A stretch of 64,000 nt of DNA from Mycolicibacterium rhodesiae NBB3 (GCF_000230895.2 NC_016604.1:3410001-3474000), one strand, 5' to 3'. Positions 39,687 to 48,609 are shown, counted from the first letter of the stretch. Numbers and translations are program-made. Notes: a model not told the origin generated them from the letters alone.

Positions 39687-41377
39687 GAATGGATTCCTTC
39701 GGCGAGAGGTCCCAGCGCGAGCATGGGAAGGAAGGTCAGGGCGACCAGGATCACAGTCACGCCGGCGACCATGCCGACGAACTGGGGGCGATACGTCGGC
39801 AGCGTGCCGACGGACTCGGGTGTCTTCCCCTGCTTGGCCAGCGAACCGGCGAGGGCCAGCACGAAGATGATCGGCAGGAAACGGCCGAACAGCATGGCCA
39901 GACCGAGTGCGGTGTTGTACCAGTCGGTGTTGACCGAGATCCCGGCGAACGCCGACCCGTTGTTGTTGGCCGCCGAGGTGAATGCGTACAGCACCTCCGA
40001 GAGCCCGTGTGGGCCGGTGTTGAGCATGCTTGCCCTTCCCCTACTGACGTGTGGGCCCAGCCCCGGCATCGCCATCGCGACCGCGGTGCCGGTCAGCACG
40101 ATCAGCGGTGTGATGAGGAAATACGTTGCCGCGAGCTTGATCTCACGCGGGGTGATCTTCTTGCCCAGATACTCCGGCGTCCGGCCCACCATCAGACCCG
40201 CGACGAACACGGTGATGATGGCCAGCACCAGCATGCCGTACAGACCCGACCCGACACCGCCGGGCGCGATCTCGCCGAGCTGCATGTTGAACAGCGTCAT
40301 CATGCCGCCGAGGCTGGTGTAGGAGTCGTGGAAGGAGTCGACCGCGCCGGTGGATGTCAACGTCGTCAGATCGGCGAACACCGCCGAATCCGGTACGCCG
40401 AAACGCTGTTCGACGCCTTCCATGGCAGAGCCGACCGCGGTCGGGACGGTGCCATGGCCCTGCACCTGGAAGGTCATCATCAGCGTCATGCTGAACAGCG
40501 CGATCACGGACATGACCGCCACGATCGCGTAACCCTGCTTGCCGCTGCCGACCATGCGACCGAAGGTGCGCGGCAAGGAGAACGCGATACACGATAGTAG
40601 GAAGATCTCGACCCAGTTGGTCCACGCGGTCGGGTTCTCGAACGGGTGCGCGGAGTTGGCGTTGAAGAACCCGCCGCCGTTGGTGCCGAGCAGTTTGATC
40701 GCTTCCTGGCTGGCCACGGGACCGCCGGTGATCGTCTGCTGTCCGCCCACGAGGGTGTTGGCGATCTGCGTGTGCAGATCCCAATTCTGGATGGTGCCGC
40801 CGACGACGAGGATGAGGGCACCGATGATGGACAGCGGCAACAGGATTCGGATGGATCCGCGGACGAGGTCGACCCAGAAGTTGCCGAGGTAGGTGGTGTC
40901 GCGACGGGCCAGTGCGCGGACGAAGGCCATCGCCACCGCCATACCGACGGCAGCGGAGACGAAGTTCTGCACGGCCAAGCCGGCCATCTGCACCAGGTGG
41001 CCCTGGGTCGACTCACCTGAATACGCCTGCCAGTTGGTGTTTGTCACGAAGCTGACGGCGGTGTTCCAGGCCAGCGCCGGAGTCATCTCGGTGCCCGGAT
41101 CGTTGAGGTGCAGCGGCAGCTTGCCCTGCACGAGCTGGAAGACGAACAGGAACAGCAGGCTGATCGCCGAGAACGCCAGCACGCAGCGGACGTAGGAGCC
41201 CCATGTCTGTTCGGCTTTCGGGTCGGCGCCGATCAGCCGGTAGACGACACGCTCACCCCGCAGATGGCGGTCCGCGGAATACACCCGGTACATGTAGTCG
41301 CCCAACGGCACGTGGACGAGGGCCAATCCGATGATGAGGGAAATCAGGAAGAGGATCCCTGCGGCGGCGGTGCTCAC
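39683..41377 (-). CDS. kdpA: KdpA potassium channel-like subunit
   Basis: Ion-translocating subunit of KdpFABC, 564 residues with about ten membrane helices. The four pseudo-repeat filter regions can be seen at [44 protein letters not shown] and the helix before [13 protein letters not shown]. The GTG start (41375-41377) overlaps the last base of the kdpF stop codon (TAGTG). Confidence 0.96.
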   Translation of the reverse strand: MSTAAAGILFLISLIIGLALVHVPLGDYMYRVYSADRHLRGERVVYRLIGADPKAEQTWGSYVRCVLAFSAISLLFLFVFQLVQGKLPLHLNDPGTEMTPALAWNTAVSFVTNTNWQAYSGESTQGHLVQMAGLAVQNFVSAAVGMAVAMAFVRALARRDTTYLGNFWVDLVRGSIRILLPLSIIGALILVVGGTIQNWDLHTQIANTLVGGQQTITGGPVASQEAIKLLGTNGGGFFNANSAHPFENPTAWTNWVEIFLLSCIAFSLPRTFGRMVGSGKQGYAIVAVMSVIALFSMTLMMTFQVQGHGTVPTAVGSAMEGVEQRFGVPDSAVFADLTTLTSTGAVDSFHDSYTSLGGMMTLFNMQLGEIAPGGVGSGLYGMLVLAIITVFVAGLMVGRTPEYLGKKITPREIKLAATYFLITPLIVLTGTAVAMAMPGLGPHVSRGRASMLNTGPHGLSEVLYAFTSAANNNGSAFAGISVNTDWYNTALGLAMLFGRFLPIIFVLALAGSLAKQGKTPESVGTLPTYRPQFVGMVAGVTVILVALTFLPMLALGPLAEGIHS

Positions 41378-41463
41378 TAGAACCTCTCCGGGAAGAGCAG
41401 GGCGGCGAAGAGGAACACCGCGATGAGGACCGCGAGTACGAGGCCGATGACGTTGACGATCAC
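41377..41463 (-). CDS. kdpF: KdpF small subunit
   Basis: A 28-residue single-helix protein that stabilises the Kdp complex. The minus strand reads [20 protein letters not shown] then ALLFPERF, which has the hallmark C-terminus of KdpF (ALLFPExF). I chose the GTG at 41463 because it overlaps the TGA of the preceding small ORF, the same coupling used elsewhere in this operon. An in-frame ATG at 41478 would add five residues. Confidence 0.88.
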   Translation of the reverse strand: MIVNVIGLVLAVLIAVFLFAALLFPERF

Positions 41464-41543
41464 AGCCCCTCGACCCATTTCTGCACCAGGCCGAGGACGG
41501 CGAAGACCGCCACCGTCAACGCAATGTAGACCAGGACGGACAT
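41460..41543 (-). CDS. 27-residue membrane ORF heading the kdp operon
   Basis: From ATG 41543 the minus strand encodes [20 protein letters not shown] then QKWVEGL and a TGA that overlaps the kdpF GTG. GGAG lies 6 bases before the ATG, a better ribosome-binding site than that of kdpF. The product is one membrane helix with a basic/amphipathic end. Function unknown; it may be an additional small Kdp-associated peptide or a translational coupler. Only about 60 bp separate it from the upstream transporter gene, which must hold the kdp promoter if there is one. Confidence 0.6.
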   Translation of the reverse strand: MSVLVYIALTVAVFAVLGLVQKWVEGL

Positions 41544-41604
41544 CGCACGCTCCAACGTTTACAGGCCACCGGATTTCGGCGGTCTACTGTAGGATCGCTG
41601 CAGC

Positions 41605-42549
41605 TCAGGGCACTAGTGCCGGCCTTAACGGTTTCTTGACGGCCGGGTGGTCGTCCTTAACGGTTTCCCTCGGGGGTGCCGAGGATTTCTTGCGGATCGC
41701 GATCATTCCGCCGCCGATGACCAGGGCGATGCCGAACACGACGCCCAGCGTGGGTGCGTGGTTCCAGAGGAACCAGTCGATCAGCGCGGTGAAGACGATG
41801 GTGGTGTAGACGAACGGTCCGACTTTGACGGCCGAGGCGTAGCGGTAGGCGAGAACGATGAGCGCCTGGCTGACGATCAGGGTCGCGGCGATGCCGACCA
41901 GGTACAGGAATCCACGGAGCCCGAACGGCTGCCATTCGATGACGGCGAACGGGAGGCACAGCAGGGTCGAGATACCGAAGTAGTAGAAGAGAATTCGCGA
42001 TGTGGGTTCGGTCGCGCCCAGCCGACGGACCGAGATGCAGGCCACGGCAAGGCAGAGCGCCCCAGCCAGAGCGATGAGTGCGCCGATGTTGAACGTCTGA
42101 TGGTGGGGCTGCAGGACCATGACCACCCCGGCGAAGCCGACGGCGGCACCGATCCACGTCGCCTTGGCGGCCTTCTCGCGGAAGAACACCCACGCGATCG
42201 CCGGCATCCACAGCGGTGCGCTGAACGTCAGCAGGGTGGCGTTGGTCAACGGCATCATCGTGATGGCGACGAAGAGGGCGTACCACGCGCCGGTGCCGCT
42301 CACCGCTCGCAGGATGTGCAGACCTGGTTTGTCGGTCTTCACCGAGGACCAGCCGCCCCGCAGCGCGAACGGGAGGATGAGCAGAAAGCAGATGAGGTTC
42401 TGGAAGAGCAGGATCACCCCCGCCGATGTCAGCGCTTCGGTGGCCTTCACCATCGCGCTCATCGCCGCGGTGCCGAAGAACGACAGCGAACTCAGCACCG
42501 CGCCCAGAACCAGATTCTCTGGTAAGTGGGCCCCACCCGCATTGGACAT
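41605..42549 (-). CDS. EamA/DMT-superfamily transporter
   Basis: Inner-membrane exporter-type protein of 314 residues with ten hydrophobic helices in two five-helix EamA repeats (first repeat from NLVLGAVLSSLSFFGTAA, second from GALIALAGALCLAVACIS). The ATG at 42549 has GGAGG 6 bases upstream, so I prefer it to the longer frame from 42609. Substrate unknown. Lies upstream of the kdp operon on the same strand. Confidence 0.85.
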   Translation of the reverse strand: MSNAGGAHLPENLVLGAVLSSLSFFGTAAMSAMVKATEALTSAGVILLFQNLICFLLILPFALRGGWSSVKTDKPGLHILRAVSGTGAWYALFVAITMMPLTNATLLTFSAPLWMPAIAWVFFREKAAKATWIGAAVGFAGVVMVLQPHHQTFNIGALIALAGALCLAVACISVRRLGATEPTSRILFYYFGISTLLCLPFAVIEWQPFGLRGFLYLVGIAATLIVSQALIVLAYRYASAVKVGPFVYTTIVFTALIDWFLWNHAPTLGVVFGIALVIGGGMIAIRKKSSAPPRETVKDDHPAVKKPLRPALVP

Positions 42550-42663
42550 TTGTGCCTCCAGTTGACCGTGACCCTCGCAACGGTATGGCCGTAGAACACG
42601 CCCGGTCATGGGGTGAACGATGCGTTTTGTCGGTCGGCGTGTGGGGCGAATGATGTAGGGCGG

Positions 42664-43311
42664 TCAAGAGCGCCCGAAGCGCCGCTTGGGTTTCTTCGGC
42701 GGCGGATAGGGATCCTGCACCCACGCGTCCCATGTGGCTTCGGAGTCCCCCTGGACCGGGCTGTTGCTGACCTGCCGCCCGAGCGCCACGACTTCGATTG
42801 TCGACCAACGTATCAGGGTGCCGTCACCGCCGATCTGCTGTGCGAGAAGCACACGCTCGTCGGATTCCAGCCCGTCGCTGAACGCCTGCATGGTGTTCTT
42901 GAGCCGGAAGTAGGGGACGGCGTCGTCGAATTCGCGACAGAGCTTCACGAGTTCTCGTCGTGCATGGTCGAGGAGCGTCGTCGGCTCCGGCTCCGGCTCC
43001 GGCTCCGGGGTCGCGTCGACCTGCTGCACCGGCACCTCGGTTTCAGGGTGCTTGGCGCGCAGCGCTTCGAGTTCGGCCGTCGCGGCCAGGGCCTGCTCGC
43101 GCCACCACTCGAGGTGGTACAGAACCAGCTTCTCGTCGCAATCTGGACAGATGGTGTCGGCGCTGCCCGGTTCGGCCAGCGTGGCGGCGTCCTCGAGCGT
43201 TGCTCCGCATAGTGCGTGGCCCTCGCGACGTACCAGGTAATCCGCATGGTGGACCACCGACGTCGACGTCGTCCGTACGTAGCTGTGGGGTGGCTCCACA
43301 TAGTGGAACAT
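42664..43311 (-). CDS. Hypothetical protein with a zinc-ribbon-like N-terminus
   Basis: A 215-residue protein I cannot name. His-32 and Cys-35 (GHALCGAT) with Cys-55 and Cys-58 (ICPDCDEK) look like one treble-clef or zinc-ribbon site. A helix (EWWREQALAATAELEALRA) and a PEPEPEPEP linker follow, then a C-terminal helical domain and a basic Pro/Lys-rich end (PPPKKPKRRFGRS). No enzymatic motif. Start ATG 43311. The layout resembles small actinobacterial proteins of unknown function. Confidence 0.65.
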   Translation of the reverse strand: MFHYVEPPHSYVRTTSTSVVHHADYLVRREGHALCGATLEDAATLAEPGSADTICPDCDEKLVLYHLEWWREQALAATAELEALRAKHPETEVPVQQVDATPEPEPEPEPTTLLDHARRELVKLCREFDDAVPYFRLKNTMQAFSDGLESDERVLLAQQIGGDGTLIRWSTIEVVALGRQVSNSPVQGDSEATWDAWVQDPYPPPKKPKRRFGRS

Positions 43312-43413
43312 AGCCCACGGCCTCGGAATCGCTGCGTAACGATTCGGTCGCTGCCAGTCAAGAGATCGCTAGGACACGGGTTTTTTACAGGTTGGCGGTT
43401 GATCCTCGATTGG

Positions 43414-44160
43414 ATGACGCTCTCGATGGACCTTGTGACACGCGCCGACCGTGCGCCGGGACCGCAGGCCAAATTGCTTGCGCCGGTGGACGAAACCGCC
43501 GTTCTGGACCGCTGCGCGCAGTACCGCGACGGCCTGAAAGGTGCCGGGGTCAGCTTTCCTGCCGCGCTGCTTCGGTTCACCACGGTGAGGGAGTGGATGC
43601 GGCGTCAGCGGGTGGCACTCCACGTCACGACCGATGGGGAGCTGGCCCTGGCCGTGGTGGCGGGTACGGAGCCCGGGCGCATCGTCATACATCCGCACGA
43701 AGGCCTTGGGCGGCCGACGCACCGAACCGTCGGGGCACGCGTGGTGGTGAGCTCGAGTGGGCAGGTCGCGCGGCTTGCCGCCCCTGCCGGGGAGCGGCGA
43801 CAGGTGCTTGTCGATGCGACTGCCGATGACGTGAGCGCGTTGGCCTCCGAGGTGTTGGCACACGGAAGGCTCGACCTGGTCGGTCTCCACTGCCGGCTGG
43901 CACTCGGCGACGTCGTCGGTGCGTTGACCGTGAGCCGGGCCATCGGTGAGATGTCGTGGATCCAGCGCCGCCACGACGTCCTGGTCACCCAGATCAGCGT
44001 CGCCAACCTCGATGTCGGTCAGCGATGTGAGCGGTGGATCCTGAGACGCGTCGTCGGCGCGATCTCTGAAGTGATCGACGATGCCTGCGCGCGGCACCGG
44101 TTTCCGCGGCCGGGGCTGACGCTTGCGCCCACGTGCGGCGCACTGTTGGTGGGGCAGTAA
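43414..44160 (+). CDS. Degenerate PLP-barrel (LysA-like) protein
   Basis: A 248-residue protein resembling the N-terminal barrel of diaminopimelate decarboxylase. The alignable parts are LLAPVDETAVLDRCAQYRDG, VALHVTTDGELALAVVAG, PGRIVIHPHEGL and LVGLHCRLA (compare GLHCHLG). The segment where the Schiff-base Lys would lie (AYAGKA type) reads GVSFPAALLRF, so the PLP lysine is absent, and the C-terminal beta domain is missing. It is therefore unlikely to be a decarboxylase. The start is uncertain (43414 or 43426) as no ribosome-binding site is clear. Confidence 0.5.
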   Translation: MTLSMDLVTRADRAPGPQAKLLAPVDETAVLDRCAQYRDGLKGAGVSFPAALLRFTTVREWMRRQRVALHVTTDGELALAVVAGTEPGRIVIHPHEGLGRPTHRTVGARVVVSSSGQVARLAAPAGERRQVLVDATADDVSALASEVLAHGRLDLVGLHCRLALGDVVGALTVSRAIGEMSWIQRRHDVLVTQISVANLDVGQRCERWILRRVVGAISEVIDDACARHRFPRPGLTLAPTCGALLVGQ

Positions 44161-44221
44161 CGGCGGAGTCGTCGAGGACTTCTCGGCATTGCGTCAGGCC
44201 AAAGAGGACTCACCGCGGGGG

Positions 44222-44297
44222 TGGGGACGGTGGGACTCGAACCCACAAATGTCAGGCGTTTTAAGCGCCCCGCCGATGCCAATTAGGCTACGTCCCC
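44222..44297 (-). tRNA. tRNA-Leu (anticodon TAA) with short variable loop
   Basis: The minus strand folds with acceptor stem GGGGACG/CGTCCCC, discriminator A, D-arm GCC...GGC, anticodon arm GGGCG-CTTAAAA-CGCCT whose loop gives TAA (Leu, reads TTA), and T-arm GTGGG-TTCGAGT-CCCAC. The variable region is only about 7 bases. Leucine tRNAs are normally class II with a long variable arm, so this is unusual. CCA is not encoded. Confidence 0.88.
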
Positions 44298-44963
44298 AGT
44301 TAGGCGGTTCGAGTCTAGTGCGGAGGCAGAGCTCTTGTTCTTGCCTCGGTAGCTCGGCGTCAGCGCATGGCAATTGGGGCACAGCAGCCGAAGGTTCTCC
44401 AGCGCGTTGTTCTCATGGTTGCCGTCGACGTGGTCCAACTCCAGAGGAATCGGTTGGTCCATCCAGCTGTCTAGCTTGCAGCTGGAGCAGCGCCGCTCGA
44501 AAATGCCCTCGTTGATGAGGCGCCGCCGCAGCCGATCAGACTGAATCGGATACGTGTTCGATAGAAAGTCCTCGATCGGTCGTGCGCGGTGCGCGGCCCT
44601 CGTGCCCTTTGCCCAGGACTGCCCGGCGAAGTGGGATGTATCGAGACCGAGTCGCTTGACGGCTCGGTGGAGGACACGGTAGTTGCCGCCCTCTGGCACG
44701 ACGCCCAGTAGCCTGAGCGCGCCAGCATAGGAAAGAGACTGCCTCACCGCCTGTCGGTACTGCTCATCGCGGATCTCATAGCGTTTCATTCGATTTGATT
44801 CGGGCGTCTGAGCCAAGAATTCCATCGCCTCAGCAACAGTCTTGAAGCGTCGTCTCAGCCGTTTCCTCCTACCGTTCAGGTAGACGGCTGCACGAACTTC
44901 ATACCGGATCTCCCCGTTCGAAAGCTCGACACGAATGGGCTTCCGTCCGAGCCGGTCAATCAC
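44283..44963 (-). CDS. HNH endonuclease with AP2/integrase-like N-terminus
   Basis: A 226-residue nuclease-like protein. The N-terminus (EIRYEVRAAVYLNGRRKRLRR) resembles AP2-like arm-type DNA-binding domains of phage integrases. The C-terminus is a zinc HNH domain with CSSC, the catalytic ELDHVDGNHENN and LLCPNCHAL. Its last five codons and stop lie inside the 5' end of the tRNA-Leu gene on the same strand. Neighbouring DNA is somewhat richer in A+T. This suggests a mobile-element remnant or homing-type gene lodged at the tRNA. No integrase or att repeat was found. Confidence 0.75.
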   Translation of the reverse strand: MIDRLGRKPIRVELSNGEIRYEVRAAVYLNGRRKRLRRRFKTVAEAMEFLAQTPESNRMKRYEIRDEQYRQAVRQSLSYAGALRLLGVVPEGGNYRVLHRAVKRLGLDTSHFAGQSWAKGTRAAHRARPIEDFLSNTYPIQSDRLRRRLINEGIFERRCSSCKLDSWMDQPIPLELDHVDGNHENNALENLRLLCPNCHALTPSYRGKNKSSASALDSNRLTGDVA

Positions 44964-45128
44964 GTTGTCTCCCGTTTTCGCTCAGCACGCTGAACACATC
45001 ATGCGGTCGGGTTCGACTAGCGGGAAAGTTAGTTGAGCGCACCGACAGGCAGGGGGGTGCTACGAAACCAGTTCGGGCCCAAAGGGTCGGATCGACGACC
45101 TGTCCCTCTCCGGGCTACTGATTGTTGT

Positions 45129-45236
45129 CTAGGCGAGGAGTGCGAAAGCGAAGAGGATCATGAAGATGGCGACCGCAACGCCGATGAAAATGGCGGAGGT
45201 GACGTCATCTCGCGTGTGGTCGGGAACTGATTTCAC
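45129..45236 (-). CDS. Possible 35-residue membrane peptide
   Basis: Within an otherwise gene-free stretch (44964-45364), the minus strand from GTG 45236 reads MKSVPDHTRDDVTSAIFIGV then AVAIFMILFAFALLA and TAG. It has a charged head and one convincing membrane helix, like the many small membrane proteins of mycobacteria. No strong ribosome-binding site is visible, and an in-frame stop lies just upstream of the GTG. The rest of the stretch shows nothing I can name. Confidence 0.4.
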   Translation of the reverse strand: MKSVPDHTRDDVTSAIFIGVAVAIFMILFAFALLA

Positions 45237-45364
45237 TGACTATTGATGCCCGCTTCTTCGCGCGGGAAACCGGTGCGTGCGACACCCGCGGCCCGTCCAG
45301 GCACCCCAATCGAAACGACATGTCAACGTCCGATCCGGTTCCGGGGGCACGCAGTAACTGCGGA

Positions 45365-46069
45365 CTAGGACTGTGGCTCGGGCACGCCGTTTTCGTGCTC
45401 GGTGACGAGCCACCGGGCAACATCGACGAGCTTCATGTTGGCTTCCTGTGAGGCGACGGTGAGCAGCGCGAAAGCTTGGACGCCGGTGAGGTTGTCGCGA
45501 TGCATCAGTATCCCTTTGGCCTGACCGATGATGTCGCGGCCGGCCAAGGCGGTGCGGAACTGCCCTTCGGCGCTCGATCCGAACATTGCCACCGCAGCAT
45601 GCTGCGCCACGATTGTGCCGATCTCTATGGACTCGTCGGAGAATGCGCCGGCCTCATCGCCGTACAGATTGAGCGCACCGAGATTCTTCGACTCGACGAA
45701 CAGTCGGAATGACAGGAGGCTTTGCACCCCGAGCTCGACTGCCTCACGCGCATATCGGGGCCATCGCTCATCGGTGCACATGTCGTCGATGACAACGGTG
45801 TGCTGTTGACGCAGGGCGCTGAAGGATGGCCCGTCGCGGAGCTCAGTCTGAAGATCGTCAAGCTTGGCAACAATTGGGTCGGAGGGCACTTTAGGGGTGA
45901 CTCTGCCGTCCTCGATCATCGAAATCCCCGCCCACCGAACTCCCGGCACGATCCGCGCCGCCCCGTTGACGATCGAGTGCAGGGTGTCGGTGCCGCTGTC
46001 CTGGCCTTGCATCTCAATCGCCAGGTTGCCCAGGGTTTCGGCTAGTCGCCGGTTGGCCTGCCCGGTCAT
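45365..46069 (-). CDS. GAF-ANTAR RNA-binding antiterminator
   Basis: A 234-residue regulator. Residues about 25-165 are a GAF sensor domain (VRWAGISMIEDG, VIDDMCTDERWPRYA, GALNLYGDEAGAF). Residues about 170-225 are an ANTAR domain with RDIIGQAKGILMHRDNLTG and AFALLTVASQEANMKLVDVA. ANTAR proteins bind paired hairpins in nascent RNA to prevent termination. Its RNA targets here are unknown and no signal for the GAF domain can be inferred. Confidence 0.88.
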   Translation of the reverse strand: MTGQANRRLAETLGNLAIEMQGQDSGTDTLHSIVNGAARIVPGVRWAGISMIEDGRVTPKVPSDPIVAKLDDLQTELRDGPSFSALRQQHTVVIDDMCTDERWPRYAREAVELGVQSLLSFRLFVESKNLGALNLYGDEAGAFSDESIEIGTIVAQHAAVAMFGSSAEGQFRTALAGRDIIGQAKGILMHRDNLTGVQAFALLTVASQEANMKLVDVARWLVTEHENGVPEPQS

Positions 46070-46263
46070 GAAGGGAGATTACCCACTCGATACGTCGAAA
46101 ATGCGTCCGCGTTTACCACGCACTGCTTCGGGAACACCCCTGCTAACGGTGGTTGTCAGGGATCTTGGCGCTAACCGGAAGGTAGGCCGGGCCGGTCCTT
46201 CACGTTGAGAACACAGCGCAGCCTGGCTCACCGCCCGACGTAGTTGTGTTCGGCCGAGGTTGA

Positions 46264-48609
46264 CTACGTCTGCTTCGAGAGCTCGTCGCACTGCGCTATC
46301 CGGGGGCGCTGCATCGACACCATGCGGGGTAGCGCGTCAGCGGTCACCGGCGGGCTGAAGTAGAAGCCCTGCCCGAGGTCACAGCCGTAGCTGATGAGCA
46401 GGTCCGCGGTAGCGGCGTCCTCGACACCCTCGGCCACGCATAGCATGCCCAATTCCCGTGTCAGCTCCACGACTTTGCGGACGATGACCGCCGCACGCGG
46501 ATCCTCCACGATCGGTGCGATCAGTTGCTTGTCCAGTTTGAGCTCGTCGATGGGCAGCTGGCGTAGGTAGTCCAATGCCGAATAGCCGCTTCCGAAGTCG
46601 TCGACGGCAACGTGAATTCCGAAGTCGTGCAACCGAATCAGGACCTCACGAACTCGCTCCGGATTGCTCAGCAGCAGCTCCTCGGTGATCTCAACGGTCA
46701 CGTTCTCGAACGGCAGATGACGGTCAGCCATTATGCCGGCGATCGTCGACGCCAGACTGAGGTTGCTGAGCGACGGTGGAAACACGTTGATGGCGAACGG
46801 AACGTCGAATCCGAGCGACTTCCACGTGACGGCGTCGTCGGCCGCTCGGCGCAGAACGACCTCGGTCAGCGCTCCCATCAACCCGTTCTGTCGTGCCATC
46901 GGGAGGAACTGGTCCGGCACCAGCTTGCCCAACTGTGGGTGCGGCCAGCGCACCAGCGCCTCCACGCCGATGATTCGTCCGGTAACCATGTGATACTTCG
47001 GCTGATACTCCGTCGACAGCGCGTCGTCGCGGATCGCCGTGCGTAGTTCACTCAAGAGCCGCATGCCGCCCAGGCGCGCGGCTTGAGTATCTGAGCCGCA
47101 CGTGAGTCCGACCTCGTCGGTGTCGAGCAGCTTCATGTCCGGGGTGAACCTCGCGATTCCGCTCATGCGTGTGCGCTGAGCCGAATACATCGCGACGTGG
47201 GCCTGGTTGAACAGCTCGCCAGAGGTCAACCCTGCGGTGTCGGTCCGCTTCAGCTCGGCCAATCCGGCGCTCGGCCGTACGTCGACAGGCTGTTCGTCGA
47301 CCACGAATTCCGTGTCGAACACCTCCAGGATCCGTTCGGCCGAAGTCAGAGCCGGCTCGGTGCCGCCTTCGATCAGGACGGCGAACTCGTCGCCGCCGAG
47401 CCGAGCCACCGTGTCGCCTGTCCGTACGCTGCGCCGTAGCCGCTCCGCGACCTCGATCAGCACCGCGTCACCCGCGGAATGGCCCAGGCTGTCGTTGACG
47501 AGTTTGAAATCGTCGAGATCCAGCGACAGCACGGCCACGTCGCGACCGTCGCGGGCGTGTATTGCCACCGCGTGAGCCAGCCTGTCGTGGAACAGCACTC
47601 GATTGGCCAATGACGTCAACGGATCGCGCAGCGCCTGATCGGTGACTTTCGCCAGCAGCCGCCGATTTTCGGTGACGAACAGCATTTGCCGAACCAGCAC
47701 CGTCGCCATCGACAGCAGCAACGCTGCAAGTAATGGATAGGGGTGCCTACCGTTGAACAGGTACCACACGCTGGGGATGACCGCGACGAGCAGCGGAACG
47801 TAGGGCACCCACACCGCGACGTCCGTTACGTCCCGTGGATCCACGACGTGCCACCGCGCCCCAGCGGCCACCAGTGCGGCGGCCGCCATCAACGCCAACC
47901 CGCCGGCCCACAGGACGTCGATTACGTTGCCGCTCAAGTAAATGCCGTGAATGTCCAGGTACACGAAGATGCTGTCGGCGATCGCAAGTGCCGCGATGCC
48001 GGTAGCCAGCAGACTGATGGTCAGCCGTTGGCCCGGTCCGGCCCGCGTCAGCATGAGCGCCGCCATCGTGAACAACGCCACGTCGGCCAGCGGATAGAAC
48101 AGCAGCAGCGCGAAGGACAGCGGGTCGGTTCCCCCCGCCGCGACCACGTCGTCCAGACCCGAAACCCATGCCAGGGCGAAGAGCGACACCGCCATCAGCT
48201 GTCCGTCGAGAAACAATCGGGCGACCGTGACGCCACTGTTGCCGGTCGGCAACATCACGAGCACGATGAACGCGAAGACGTAGTACAGCAGGTAGCCCAC
48301 GTCAGCCAGCGACGGGAACGGCACCTCGACCTCGAGGCCCAGTTCGTATATCGCCCAGATCGCGTCGCCGACGAACCAGCTGGCCAACCCAGCTGCCAGT
48401 GCCACCCACGCCATGCGCTGCCGACCCGAGGTGGACGCGACGGCGAGCATGATGCAGACGAATGCCAGAGCCTCGACCACCAGGGAGCCCACATCGCTCA
48501 CGACCATGAGTACGTCGGGTCCGCCCCAGCCGATCGTCAGCCACAGTGCGTAGCCGAGGAGGTAAGTCACGCCGATCCACGCGAGCAGCGGAATCTTGCG
48601 TCGACTCAC
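46264..48609 (-). CDS. Membrane GGDEF-EAL cyclic-di-GMP protein
   Basis: A 781-residue bifunctional-looking protein. The N-terminal ~310 residues hold about nine membrane helices with no named sensory motif. The GGDEF domain (about 330-490) keeps VARLGGDEFAVLI, so it may make c-di-GMP. The EAL domain (about 520-770) keeps IIGVEALVRWPHP, the metal-binding DDFGSGYSALDYL and KLDKQLI, so it may degrade it. GTG start with GGGGG upstream. It lies near a GAF-ANTAR gene and a MerR-like gene but is not clearly in an operon with them. Confidence 0.9.
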   Translation of the reverse strand: MSRRKIPLLAWIGVTYLLGYALWLTIGWGGPDVLMVVSDVGSLVVEALAFVCIMLAVASTSGRQRMAWVALAAGLASWFVGDAIWAIYELGLEVEVPFPSLADVGYLLYYVFAFIVLVMLPTGNSGVTVARLFLDGQLMAVSLFALAWVSGLDDVVAAGGTDPLSFALLLFYPLADVALFTMAALMLTRAGPGQRLTISLLATGIAALAIADSIFVYLDIHGIYLSGNVIDVLWAGGLALMAAAALVAAGARWHVVDPRDVTDVAVWVPYVPLLVAVIPSVWYLFNGRHPYPLLAALLLSMATVLVRQMLFVTENRRLLAKVTDQALRDPLTSLANRVLFHDRLAHAVAIHARDGRDVAVLSLDLDDFKLVNDSLGHSAGDAVLIEVAERLRRSVRTGDTVARLGGDEFAVLIEGGTEPALTSAERILEVFDTEFVVDEQPVDVRPSAGLAELKRTDTAGLTSGELFNQAHVAMYSAQRTRMSGIARFTPDMKLLDTDEVGLTCGSDTQAARLGGMRLLSELRTAIRDDALSTEYQPKYHMVTGRIIGVEALVRWPHPQLGKLVPDQFLPMARQNGLMGALTEVVLRRAADDAVTWKSLGFDVPFAINVFPPSLSNLSLASTIAGIMADRHLPFENVTVEITEELLLSNPERVREVLIRLHDFGIHVAVDDFGSGYSALDYLRQLPIDELKLDKQLIAPIVEDPRAAVIVRKVVELTRELGMLCVAEGVEDAATADLLISYGCDLGQGFYFSPPVTADALPRMVSMQRPRIAQCDELSKQT

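Noticed and set aside
37509..40597. Long plus-strand open frames across the kdp genes
   Set aside because: They run antisense to kdpA, kdpB and kdpC, are rich in Arg, His, Asp and Gly, and carry no recognisable domain.
41609..41620. 12-bp palindrome GGCACTAGTGCC as a kdp operator
   Set aside because: It lies inside the last codons of the EamA-type gene and no second half-site pattern or KdpE-like box supports it.
44222..45364. Genomic island integrated at tRNA-Leu
   Set aside because: Only a single HNH gene is present. I found no integrase, no direct att-type repeat of the tRNA end, and the gene lies at the tRNA 5' end instead of the 3' end usual for integration.
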